From Desulfobacterales bacterium (GTDB lineage Bacteria; Desulfobacterota; Desulfobacteria; Desulfobacterales; UBA5852), in the NCBI GenBank assembly GCA_016735415.1, contig JAERRP010000176.1:1-8712 (forward strand): a stretch of DNA of 8,712 nt, in the 5' to 3' direction. Below are positions 1 through 6,886 of this stretch, in pieces (position 1 is the first letter of the stretch; every line of letters begins with the position of its first letter). The notes beneath the pieces were generated by a model. That model did not search any database. It was not told the DNA's origin and saw only the letters and a program-made list of their open reading frames with translations. The translations under genes and the position numbers were made by a program.

Positions 1-383
1 CCGGTCATACCGTAGATCCGGTTGTTCATGACGATGGCGGTCATATCGATATTCCGCCGGCAGGCATGGATGAAGTGGTTGCCGCCGATGGCCAGGGTGT
101 CGCCGTCCCCCATCGGAACGATCACGTTCAATTCGGGCTTGCTGAGCTTGATGCCGGTGGCGAAGGCCAGGGCCCGCCCGTGCAGGGTGTGCAGGGTGTG
201 GAAATCGACATAGCCGGAAATGCGCGAAGAACAGCCGATCCCGGATACCATCACGATTTCATTCTTGCTCATGCCCAGTTGCCCCACCGCCCGCAGCAGG
301 CTGTTCAGCACCGTTCCGTGGCCGCAACCCGGGCACCACATATGCGGGAAAAAGCGCTGTCGGATATAGTCTTTGACCGCCAT
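1..383 (-). CDS. korB: 2-oxoglutarate:ferredoxin oxidoreductase, beta subunit (partial, N-terminal 127 residues)
   Basis: This is the thiamine-diphosphate-binding beta subunit of a 2-oxoacid:ferredoxin oxidoreductase. With KorA it decarboxylates a 2-oxoacid, most likely 2-oxoglutarate, to the acyl-CoA and reduces ferredoxin in the cytoplasm. The visible part starts MAVKDYIRQRFF. It carries the cysteine motif WCPGCGHG (C17, C20) and GIGCSS (C51), three of the four expected ligands of the subunit's 4Fe-4S cluster. Next come the SRISGYVDFHTLHT segment typical of KorB-like subunits and the thiamine-diphosphate motif GDGD (92-95), ending in NN (120-121). Reading continues to codon 127 without a stop, so the C-terminal half lies beyond the left edge. 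The start is supported by an AAGGGAG ribosome site 6 nt upstream, inside the end of korA, whose stop is 1 nt away. The family is clear. Substrate choice (2-oxoglutarate rather than pyruvate or branched-chain 2-oxoacids) rests on overall resemblance and context. Confidence 0.93.
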   Translation of the reverse strand, partial: MAVKDYIRQRFFPHMWCPGCGHGTVLNSLLRAVGQLGMSKNEIVMVSGIGCSSRISGYVDFHTLHTLHGRALAFATGIKLSKPELNVIVPMGDGDTLAIGGNHFIHACRRNIDMTAIVMNNRIYGMT

Positions 384-384
384 G

Positions 385-1533
385 TCAGACTCCCTTTCCC
401 TGGATGAGCCGCAGGATGCTGCGGATATCATCAGGGGTAATGAACACACCATCGATGCGGTTGGCCAAAAAGACCCTTCCGGGATCGTCCACCGCTTTTT
501 TGACCTCCTGCATGATCTGCCCCATGTTCATCTCCACCACCACGAGGGCATCGACCTCGGCGCATTTCTCGCGAATGACCTCCCTGGGAAACGGCCACAG
601 GGTCTGGAGTTCCAGGAGGCCCAGCCGCTCGCCGCGCCGGCGCCGGCTCATGACCACATGCAGGGCCGAGCGCGCCGAAGAGCCGTATGAGATCAGGATG
701 ATATCGGCGTCATCCAGATAGTATTCCTTGTAGCGGGCCAGCAGGTTGACCCGGTTTTCGATTTTGTCCACGAGGTGATGGATCAGGCCGTGGACCGCCT
801 TGGGCTCGGCCGAGGGGAAGCCCCACATGTCGTGGTAGAGCCCGGTGACGTTGTAACGGTGCACACCCCCGAAATCGCTCATGGGCAAACGCCCGTCTTC
901 GCGCGGCAGGTAGGGGTGATAATCGACCCCGCCCTTGACCGAAGTATGCAGACGCTCCACCAGGGGAACTTCGCCCGGCTCCGGAATGACAAGTTTTTCG
1001 CGCATGTGGCCCACCACTTCGTCAAACAGCAGGATGACTGGTGTGCGATAGGTCTCGGCCAGGTTGAAAGCCTCCACCGTCATCTGGAACACATCCTGGT
1101 GGTTGGAGGCCGTGAGGGCAATGATGGCGTGATCGCCGTGGGTCCCCCAGCGAGCCTGCATCACGTCCCCCTGGCTGCCGTGGGTGGGGATTCCGGTGGA
1201 CGGACCGCCCCGCTGCACATCCACGATCACACAGGGGATTTCGGCCATGATGGCGTAGCCCAGGCCTTCCTGCATCAGCGAAAAGCCCGGACCGGAAGTT
1301 GCCGTCATCACCTTGTGGCCGGTCAGCGACCCGCCGATGATGGCGGCGATAGAAGCAATTTCGTCTTCCATCTGGATGAACTTGCCACCCACGGCCGGCA
1401 GTCGCCGGGCCAGGCCTTCGGCAATTTCCGATGAAGGCGTAATCGGATAACCCGCAAAAAATTCAAGCCCGGCGTAAAGCGCGCCCTCGACACAGGCTTC
1501 GTTGCCCTGAACGAATTTAATCTGGTTGCTCAT
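385..1533 (-). CDS. korA: 2-oxoglutarate:ferredoxin oxidoreductase, alpha subunit
   Basis: This is the 382-residue alpha subunit of the 2-oxoacid:ferredoxin oxidoreductase, which pairs with KorB to form the active site. The N-terminal pyrimidine-binding domain shows GNEACVEGALYAG (10-22) followed by the family signature GYPITPSSE (28-36). MEDEIASIAAIIGGS and the glycine-rich TATSGPGFSLMQEG come next. RGGPSTGIPTHGSQGD then shows the substrate/CoA-side loop typical of this family. A C-terminal transketolase-like domain (DADIILISYGSSARSA onward) follows. The length matches the short KorA form that has no fused gamma domain, so a separate gamma subunit is expected. The gene starts 9 nt after the korD stop and its TGA ends 1 nt before the korB ATG, so the three are surely one operon. 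The purine-rich GGAATAGGG just upstream is a weak ribosome site, which hints at translational coupling to korD. The family call is secure. The 2-oxoglutarate preference is inferred. Confidence 0.95.
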   Translation of the reverse strand: MSNQIKFVQGNEACVEGALYAGLEFFAGYPITPSSEIAEGLARRLPAVGGKFIQMEDEIASIAAIIGGSLTGHKVMTATSGPGFSLMQEGLGYAIMAEIPCVIVDVQRGGPSTGIPTHGSQGDVMQARWGTHGDHAIIALTASNHQDVFQMTVEAFNLAETYRTPVILLFDEVVGHMREKLVIPEPGEVPLVERLHTSVKGGVDYHPYLPREDGRLPMSDFGGVHRYNVTGLYHDMWGFPSAEPKAVHGLIHHLVDKIENRVNLLARYKEYYLDDADIILISYGSSARSALHVVMSRRRRGERLGLLELQTLWPFPREVIREKCAEVDALVVVEMNMGQIMQEVKKAVDDPGRVFLANRIDGVFITPDDIRSILRLIQGKGV

Positions 1534-1542
1534 AATAGCGCC

Positions 1543-1746
1543 CTATTCCGTTTCGATTTCAATGGCTAAATCCGGGCAGCGGATCTCGCAAAGCTTGCAG
1601 GCAATGCAGTCCTCCGGCTTGGCCGCAAAGACCTTGTCCATTTCATCCAGCGCCAGGACGTTTTTAGGGCAGAAATGAACGCAGATCCCGCAGCCTTTGC
1701 ACCAGTCGCGGTCGATGTGATGTGCTTTCAGTTTCTTCTTGGCCAT
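1543..1746 (-). CDS. korD: Ferredoxin-type delta subunit, two 4Fe-4S clusters
   Basis: This 67-residue protein is the electron-carrying delta subunit of the oxidoreductase. It contains two classic 4Fe-4S motifs, CKGCGICVHFCP and CIACKLCEIRCP, each with three closely spaced cysteines and a fourth followed by proline. It therefore probably relays electrons from the KorAB active site to free ferredoxin. The basic N-terminus (MAKKKLKAHHIDRDWC) is common in such subunits. The frame is open further upstream to 1824, but the start at 1746 is preferred: GAAGGGAA lies about 8 nt before it, and the upstream residues resemble translated leader rather than protein. It is the first gene of the kor cluster and is followed by korA after 9 nt. 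It could be labelled PorD- or VorD-like on sequence alone; the neighbours decide for Kor. Confidence 0.93.
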   Translation of the reverse strand: MAKKKLKAHHIDRDWCKGCGICVHFCPKNVLALDEMDKVFAAKPEDCIACKLCEIRCPDLAIEIETE

Positions 1747-1847
1747 GCAACGGTTCCCTTCACGGCGGTATGGTGAAAAACGGCTTAAGGCGCGCGGAAA
1801 ATCGCTGATTGAATTTTTACGCACGCCCTTTTATTCAAAGCAGGCCC

Positions 1848-1876
1848 CTCTTAGTGAGTCCCCGTGGTTCTGTCAA
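1848..1876 (-). promoter_or_regulatory. Probable sigma-70-type promoter for korDAB(C)
   Basis: On the minus strand TTGACA (1871-1876), a perfect -35 element, is followed after exactly 17 nt by TAAGAG (1848-1853), a moderate -10 match with three of six consensus bases. Transcription would start near 1841, giving a leader of about 95 nt before korD. Its position between acnA and korD, oriented toward korD, argues for function. The weak -10 means it may need an activator. Confidence 0.55.
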
Positions 1877-1890
1877 GAAAAACCGGCCCT

Positions 1891-1922
1891 TGACCGCATT
1901 ATGACACCGCTGGCAACGGTCA
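1891..1922. promoter_or_regulatory. Inverted repeat upstream of the korD promoter
   Basis: TGACCG (1891-1896) and CGGTCA (1917-1922) form a perfect 6-bp dyad with a 20-nt spacer. The inner copy TGACaCCG (1902-1909) can also pair with the right arm through one bulge. It lies about 15-46 nt upstream of the -35 box, where an activator would bind. Short dyads also arise by chance, so the call is tentative. Confidence 0.25.
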
Positions 1923-1955
1923 GGCGATCCTGTTTTACACAGCCCCGGACACCCG

Positions 1956-1974
1956 TGGTCAAAAGCTTTTACCA
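1956..1974. repeat. AT-rich palindrome just after the acnA stop
   Basis: The sequence TGGTcAAAAGCTTTTACCA is an almost perfect palindrome with one extra base, starting 7 nt beyond the acnA stop codon. It has no loop and no following T-run on the minus strand, so it is not a convincing intrinsic terminator. It may be a protein-binding site or a weak 3' structure. No better terminator candidate was found between acnA and korD. Confidence 0.25.
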
Positions 1975-1980
1975 GCCCGC

Positions 1981-4725
1981 TCAACTCGCCATGAGTTTGC
2001 GCAGGACGAACGGCAGAATCCCGCCATGCTTGAAATAGTCCACCTCGACCTCGGTATCGAGGCGAGTCAGGACCTCGAAAGTGACGGTCTGCCCGTCGGG
2101 CTTCAAGGCTTTGACGGTCAGGCCGGCCCTGGGCGAAATCCTTTCGATCCCGTTGATGGTAAAGGTTTCATCACCCTTGAGGCCAAGACTTTCGATCCCC
2201 TCGCCGTTCTTAAACATGAGCGGCAGGACCCCCATGCCCACCAGATTGCTGCGGTGGATGCGCTCAAAGGACTCGGCCATGACGGCCCGAACGCCTAAGA
2301 GATTGGAGCCCTTGGCGGCCCAGTCACGCGAGGATCCGGTCCCGTATTCCTTTCCGGCCAGCACCACCAGGGGGATGCCTTCCTGCTGGTAGGCCATGGC
2401 CGTATCATAGATAAAGGACTCGCCGCCCTGTGGGAATTTGAGCGTATAGCTACCCTCCTTTCCGGCCACGAGCTGATTTTTGAGACGGATATTCCCGAAC
2501 GTGCCCCGCATCATCACCTCGTGGTTGCCGCGACGCGAACCATAGGAGTTGAAGTCCGCCGGGGCCACAGCCTGCGCCACCAGATACCGGCCGGCCGGGT
2601 ATTCCTCCGGGATGGCCCCGGCCGGGGATATGTGATCGGTCGTGACGGTATGGCCCAGCAACGCCAGAACCCGCGCCCCCTCGATATCGGCGGGCGGCGG
2701 CGGCGCCAGCTGGAATCCTTCGAAATAAGGCGGGTTCTTGATGTAGGTCGACTGGTCATCCCACTGGTAGGTGACCGATTTGACGGCGGGCAGATCGTGC
2801 CAGAACTCGTCGCCGTCGAAAATGCGCCCGTATTCCAGCGCGAAAAATTCCTTCTTCACATGGCGGGCCACAAGCGCCTCGATGGATTCATTGTCCGGCC
2901 AGATATCTTCCAGGTAAACCGGATCGCCGTTGGGGTCCATCCCCACCGGCTCGTAGGTCAGATCGATGTCGATATGCCCCGCCAGGGCGTAAGCCACCAC
3001 CAGCATGGGCGAGGCCAGGAAGTTGGACTTGATGTTCTGGTGAATGCGTGCTTCGAAATTGCGGTTGCCGGAGAGCACCGCGGCCACATTGAGATCGTTT
3101 TCGACCACGCACTTTTCGATGACCGGATCGAGCGGTCCGCTGTTGCCGATGCAGGTGGTGCACCCAAATCCCACTAGATGGAACCCCAAAGCCTCCAGAT
3201 AGGGCATCAGGCCGGCATCCGTCAGGTACCGGATCACGACCTTGGAGCCGGGGGCCAGGGATGTTTTGACAAAGGGCGGCACCCTCAAGCCCCGCGCCAT
3301 CGCGTCTTTGGCCAGCAAGCCGGCCCCCAGGAGCACAGACGGGTTGGAGGTATTGGTGCAGGAAGTGATCGCGGCGATCACCACGCTGCCGTTATTCAGA
3401 TGGATCGGTGTCCCGTGAAGGTCGAGATGACAGGCGCCGTCTGAAACCGGGCGGCATTGGGGCAGTCGCGCGGTCCGGGTGCCGGACTCATCATGGAATT
3501 GGGAAATGCGGGCCATTTCTTCGTCGCGGTCGTATTCACATCCCAGGATGTCCGCGAACTTCTTTTTCAGGTCCGTCAGCAGGATGCGGTCCTGGGGCCG
3601 CGCCGGCCCGGACACGCAGGGTTCCACCGCGGTCAGGTCCAGTTCCAGCACCTCGGTGTATTCCGGTGTTTCGCTGCCGGTGTAAAAAAGCCCGTTCGCC
3701 CGGCAGTAGACGTCCACCAGTTCGGCCTGGCGGTCCCGATTGGTCATGCGCAGGTAATCGATCGTACTCGCATCCACCGGGAAGAAGCCCAGAGTGGCCC
3801 CGTATTCGGGCGTCATGTTGGCGATCGTGGCCCGATCCGGAATCGTGAGCTTCTTCATGCCCGGACCAAAGAACTCCACAAACTTCTCCACGACCCCGTA
3901 GTTGCGCAGCATGGCGGTCACCGTCAGCACCAGGTCGGTGGCCGTGATGCCGGAGCGCAATTCCCCGGTCATGTGAACGCCGATCACCTGGGGGATCGAC
4001 ATATAATACGGCTGTCCCAGCATCACGGCTTCGGCTTCGATCCCACCCACCCCCCAGCCCATGACGCCCACGGCATCGATCATGGTGGTATGGGAGTCGA
4101 GCCCCACGAGGGTGTCGGGATAGGCCAGCACCCGGCCGTTTGCTTCCTCGGCAATCACTACGCGGCCCAGATGCTCAAGGTTGACCTGGTGGCAGATCCC
4201 CGCACGCGGCGGGACCACCTTGAAGTTGTCGAAGCTCTGCTGGGCCCATTTGAGGAAAGCATAACGCTCGCCGTTGCGCTCGTATTCCCTGCGGACATTC
4301 TTGACGACGGCCGTGTTCGTTCCGAAGTAGTCCACCTGGACGGAGTGGTCGATGATCAGTTCCACCGGCACCAGGGGGTTGACCTTGCGGGGATCCCCGC
4401 CCTGCTTTTCGACCGCATCGCGCATGGCGGCCAGATCGACCACGGCCGGCACACCGGTAAAATCCTGCATGAGCACCCGGGCCGGATGATAGGAGATCTC
4501 CACGGGCGCCTCGTAAGTCTTCTGCCAGCGGGCGATGTTGAGCAGATCTTCTTTCCGTACCACGCGCCCGTCCATCTTACGCAGGAGGTTTTCCACCAGA
4601 ATCCGGATCGAAAAGGGCAGACGCTGGATATCGGCGATGCCTTCGGCCTCGAGCCGCTGGATATCGAACATGGTATAAGTCTGACCGCCGGCCTCAAATT
4701 CACGAATGAAATCTTCTTTCTTCAT
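1981..4725 (-). CDS. acnA: Aconitate hydratase, AcnA type
   Basis: This is the cytoplasmic [4Fe-4S] enzyme that interconverts citrate and isocitrate through cis-aconitate. The 914-residue protein has the AcnA/IRP1 layout. The N-terminal part shows LPFSIRILVENLLRK and VLMQDFTGVPAVVDLAAMR, then DHSVQVDYFG. The cluster ligands are C456 in ITSCTNTSNPS and C522/C525 in GFGCTTCIGNSGPL, with the same 66-residue spacing as in E. coli AcnA. LSGNRNFEARIH follows. The swivelling C-terminal domain has GHTVTTDHISPAGAIP, DFNSYGSRRGNHEVM and the substrate-binding YGTGSSRDWAAKG (GSSRDW near 797-802), then ESFERIHRSNLVGMG. The segment before the first cluster cysteine is roughly 25 residues longer than in E. 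coli AcnA. The start at 4725 is chosen because GGGGGA lies 4 nt upstream; an ATG at 4737 would add four residues but has a poor site. It begins 41 nt after the tctB stop, so cotranscription with the transporter is likely. Confidence 0.96.
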   Translation of the reverse strand: MKKEDFIREFEAGGQTYTMFDIQRLEAEGIADIQRLPFSIRILVENLLRKMDGRVVRKEDLLNIARWQKTYEAPVEISYHPARVLMQDFTGVPAVVDLAAMRDAVEKQGGDPRKVNPLVPVELIIDHSVQVDYFGTNTAVVKNVRREYERNGERYAFLKWAQQSFDNFKVVPPRAGICHQVNLEHLGRVVIAEEANGRVLAYPDTLVGLDSHTTMIDAVGVMGWGVGGIEAEAVMLGQPYYMSIPQVIGVHMTGELRSGITATDLVLTVTAMLRNYGVVEKFVEFFGPGMKKLTIPDRATIANMTPEYGATLGFFPVDASTIDYLRMTNRDRQAELVDVYCRANGLFYTGSETPEYTEVLELDLTAVEPCVSGPARPQDRILLTDLKKKFADILGCEYDRDEEMARISQFHDESGTRTARLPQCRPVSDGACHLDLHGTPIHLNNGSVVIAAITSCTNTSNPSVLLGAGLLAKDAMARGLRVPPFVKTSLAPGSKVVIRYLTDAGLMPYLEALGFHLVGFGCTTCIGNSGPLDPVIEKCVVENDLNVAAVLSGNRNFEARIHQNIKSNFLASPMLVVAYALAGHIDIDLTYEPVGMDPNGDPVYLEDIWPDNESIEALVARHVKKEFFALEYGRIFDGDEFWHDLPAVKSVTYQWDDQSTYIKNPPYFEGFQLAPPPPADIEGARVLALLGHTVTTDHISPAGAIPEEYPAGRYLVAQAVAPADFNSYGSRRGNHEVMMRGTFGNIRLKNQLVAGKEGSYTLKFPQGGESFIYDTAMAYQQEGIPLVVLAGKEYGTGSSRDWAAKGSNLLGVRAVMAESFERIHRSNLVGMGVLPLMFKNGEGIESLGLKGDETFTINGIERISPRAGLTVKALKPDGQTVTFEVLTRLDTEVEVDYFKHGGILPFVLRKLMAS

Positions 4726-4729
4726 GGCA

Positions 4730-4735
4730 TCCCCC
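4730..4735 (-). promoter_or_regulatory. Ribosome-binding site deciding the acnA start
   Basis: GGGGGA on the minus strand precedes the ATG at 4725 by 4 nt. It partly overlaps the alternative upstream ATG (4735-4737), which itself has only a weak AGG about 11 nt upstream. This favours the shorter protein beginning MKKEDFIREFE. Confidence 0.55.
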
Positions 4736-4766
4736 ATTGGTGGTTAAGCCTGATGGTTGCGGCCCC

Positions 4767-5267
4767 TCATCCCAGCGGCCACGGCAGTTTAAGCAATCCC
4801 TCCGGCCAATCCATGCCAAGAACACTGGAGGCCAGCGCCAGAAAACCAAGTCCCGCAGCGCCGGCGATGATGGAAGCAGTCCAGGTGGCTCTGGCAATCA
4901 GGCGATAAAAAAAACAGATGAAAAGGCTCAGCGCCAAAGGATAGCCGATCAGATAAATGAAGACATAAACCCCCAGGATAATTCCGATGTAAAGGCCGAA
5001 ACGCCGCCAGACCACAGCCATCGGCATGTCCCATTCGACGCTCAAATCGGATACCGCAGAAGTGCCATGCAGGTCTTCAGCCTGGTCTACGATCTGGCGA
5101 ATCTCGATCACGATGCTGATGACAGCAAAAATGAGCAGGATAAGGCTGATATAGAACGGGAAGATCTTGGCCAGAAAGGCGTAACTGCGTGCTTCCCACA
5201 CGCCGTAAGCAAACCAGACAATCAGGAACAGGGAGAACAGGTTTTTCAGGGTCAGAAAGCGCGCCAT
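4767..5267 (-). CDS. tctB: Tripartite tricarboxylate transporter, small membrane subunit TctB
   Basis: This is the small, poorly conserved membrane subunit of a TTT-family solute transporter, which works with the large subunit TctA in the inner membrane. The 166-residue protein has hydrophobic segments near residues 9-24, 36-54, 91-108, 109-121 and 131-150. A hydrophilic loop (about 56-88) falls in the middle, as expected for TctB. Sequence motifs are weak in this family, so the call rests on length, topology and its place directly after tctA. The start at 5267 is firm: a near-perfect AAGGAGG ribosome site sits 8 nt upstream and overlaps the tctA stop, 13 nt away. The frame stays open to 5354 inside tctA, but those extra residues are implausible. 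The following gene is acnA. Confidence 0.87.
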   Translation of the reverse strand: MARFLTLKNLFSLFLIVWFAYGVWEARSYAFLAKIFPFYISLILLIFAVISIVIEIRQIVDQAEDLHGTSAVSDLSVEWDMPMAVVWRRFGLYIGIILGVYVFIYLIGYPLALSLFICFFYRLIARATWTASIIAGAAGLGFLALASSVLGMDWPEGLLKLPWPLG

Positions 5268-5280
5268 GAGTATCTCCTCC

Positions 5281-6768
5281 TTATTCCTTGGCCGCGGGCT
5301 GGCCGGTCGTTTTGAGTTTCTTCTGGTAGACGATCGATGCGCTGAGGGAAGCAACGATAATGACTATCATGATGATCACACCGGGCCGGGTCAGCCAGTC
5401 GAGACCGTAGCGCTGCACGGAGATGAACAGATACTGCTCCAGGTTGTCGGCCAGAACAAAACCGATCAGGGCCGCCGGACGGGGCCAGCCGAACTGCTTC
5501 ATCAACCAACCCAGGATACCCATAAGCAGCAGAGCGATGAGATCACCCCAGCTGTAAGTCGCCTGATAACAGGCAAAGGTAATGATCAAAATCATGAAAG
5601 GCGCCAGGTAGCTGAAGGGCACGAACGTGAGTTTGGTGATCGGCTTGGACAGAAGCAGCGCCAGGCCGGCCCCGAAGATGTTGGCCAGCGCCAGGCTCCA
5701 GATGGCAGTGTAGAGCAGGTCGACATTTTCGGTCACCATGGAGGGGCCAGGCTGGATGCCGAGGATGAGAAGCCCTCCCAGGAACACCGCCATCGAGCCG
5801 GATCCCGGGATACCGAACAGAAAGGTCGGAATCAGGCCGCCGCCTTCCTTGGCGTTGTTGGCGCTCTCCGGGGCGATGACACCGCGGATGTCACCCTTGC
5901 CGAAAAGCTCACGATCTTTGCTGGTCTGGATGATGTGGCCGTAAGCGATCCAGTCCACGACGGAACCGCCTAAACCAGGAATGAATCCAATGATGACGCC
6001 AATGATGGAGCAGCGCAGGACAATGAATTTATGGCGCAGCGTGTCCTTAACACCATCCAGCCAACCCTTGCCGAGTTCGGCCCTCTCCGAAATCGGGCGT
6101 CCCTTGATCAGCAGATCGATGATCTCGGGGAAGGCAAACAGCCCCAGACCGACAATAACCAGGGAAACCCCGTCCATCAGGTAGTCGATTCCGAAGGTGT
6201 AGCGGTACTCGGTGACCGCGGGGGCGTCCCCCATGGCCCCCAGCATGAGACCGATGCCGGCGCCGATGATGCCTTTGATGGGCTGGTTGCCGGAGAGCAC
6301 CCCCACCATGGACATGCCCAGAAGGGCCAGCATGAACAGTTCCGGTGAGCCGAAGGCCAGCACCAGCGGCCGGGCGATGGGAATGATGAGGGTCAGGACG
6401 GTGGCCCCGATCAGTCCGCCGATCAACGAGGCCGTAAAGGCGGCGCCCAGGGCGCGGGCCGCTTCGCCCTTGCGCGCCAGGGGGTAGCCATCCATGATGG
6501 TCGCCTGAGAGGCCGAAGACCCGGGAATTCCCATCATGACCGACGGGAACGTATCGGACGTCGGGATAACAGCCACCATCCCGATCAACAGGGCAAAGGC
6601 ATTGTGAGGGTCCATGCCGTAGATTATCGGCAGAAGAATGGTCATCCCCACGATCCCCCCCAAACCGGGCAGGATACCGACGCAGAGTCCCAACAGGACG
6701 CCGCCGATCAAGTGCATGAAATGCGAGAGCGTCAGTAAAATGGTAAGTGATTGAAAAAAAGCCTCCAT
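5281..6768 (-). CDS. tctA: Tripartite tricarboxylate transporter, large permease subunit TctA
   Basis: This is the large membrane subunit that forms the translocation path of a secondary, ion-driven, binding-protein-dependent carboxylate transporter. The 495-residue protein is strongly hydrophobic, with roughly 11-12 membrane segments. It shows the conserved TctA motifs twice, reflecting the family's internal duplication: PGLGG at 34-38 with IPGSS at 81-85 in the first half, and PGLGGSVVDWIAYG at 264-277 with IPGSGS at 320-325 in the second. The signature APESANNAKEGGG lies at 299-311. Length is normal and the C-terminus (VYQKKLKTT) is short and basic. GAGGAAA upstream of the ATG at 6768 supports the start. 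It lies 118 nt after tctC and 13 nt before tctB, giving the order C-A-B rather than the C-B-A order of the Salmonella system. Substrate cannot be read from the permease. Confidence 0.96.
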   Translation of the reverse strand: MEAFFQSLTILLTLSHFMHLIGGVLLGLCVGILPGLGGIVGMTILLPIIYGMDPHNAFALLIGMVAVIPTSDTFPSVMMGIPGSSASQATIMDGYPLARKGEAARALGAAFTASLIGGLIGATVLTLIIPIARPLVLAFGSPELFMLALLGMSMVGVLSGNQPIKGIIGAGIGLMLGAMGDAPAVTEYRYTFGIDYLMDGVSLVIVGLGLFAFPEIIDLLIKGRPISERAELGKGWLDGVKDTLRHKFIVLRCSIIGVIIGFIPGLGGSVVDWIAYGHIIQTSKDRELFGKGDIRGVIAPESANNAKEGGGLIPTFLFGIPGSGSMAVFLGGLLILGIQPGPSMVTENVDLLYTAIWSLALANIFGAGLALLLSKPITKLTFVPFSYLAPFMILIITFACYQATYSWGDLIALLLMGILGWLMKQFGWPRPAALIGFVLADNLEQYLFISVQRYGLDWLTRPGVIIMIVIIVASLSASIVYQKKLKTTGQPAAKE

Positions 6769-6802
6769 GGCATTTCCTCATCTTGAGGGATCGGCGGTTG
6801 AA

Positions 6803-6828
6803 TCACCCCGCTGCTCTAAAAGGGGTGA
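6803..6828 (-). repeat. Inverted repeat in the tctC-tctA spacer
   Basis: TCACCCC (6803-6809) and GGGGTGA (6822-6828) form a perfect 7-bp stem around a 12-nt loop, ending about 34 nt before the tctA start. It lies in the transcribed spacer, so it could fold in the mRNA and influence tctA translation, or serve as a binding site. No T-run follows it, so it is not a standard terminator. Confidence 0.35.
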
Positions 6829-6848
6829 AACCTCCTGCGGTGCTGCCG

Positions 6849-6878
6849 GCCAGCCGGTCTGTTACCACACCGGCCGGC
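6849..6878 (-). other. Strong stem-loop directly after tctC
   Basis: On the minus strand GCCGGCCGGT (6869-6878) pairs with ACCGGCTGGC (6849-6858) over 10 bp with a single G-U, around a 10-nt loop. It starts 8 nt after the tctC stop and is not followed by a U-run. Such intercistronic hairpins between binding-protein and permease genes commonly protect the upstream mRNA from 3' decay, so that the binding protein is made in excess. That role is inferred here; partial termination is the alternative. Confidence 0.6.
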
Positions 6879-6886
6879 GCAACAGG

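Noticed and set aside
1956..1974. The AAAAGCTTTT palindrome as an intrinsic terminator for acnA
   Set aside because: It is AT-rich, has no loop and is not followed by a U-run on the transcribed strand.
3457..4908. A 483-codon open frame on the plus strand
   Set aside because: It lies antisense to acnA and the end of tctB, shows no family motif and is rich in His, Gly and Arg, typical of the reverse reading of a GC-rich gene. The minus frame has unmistakable aconitase motifs.
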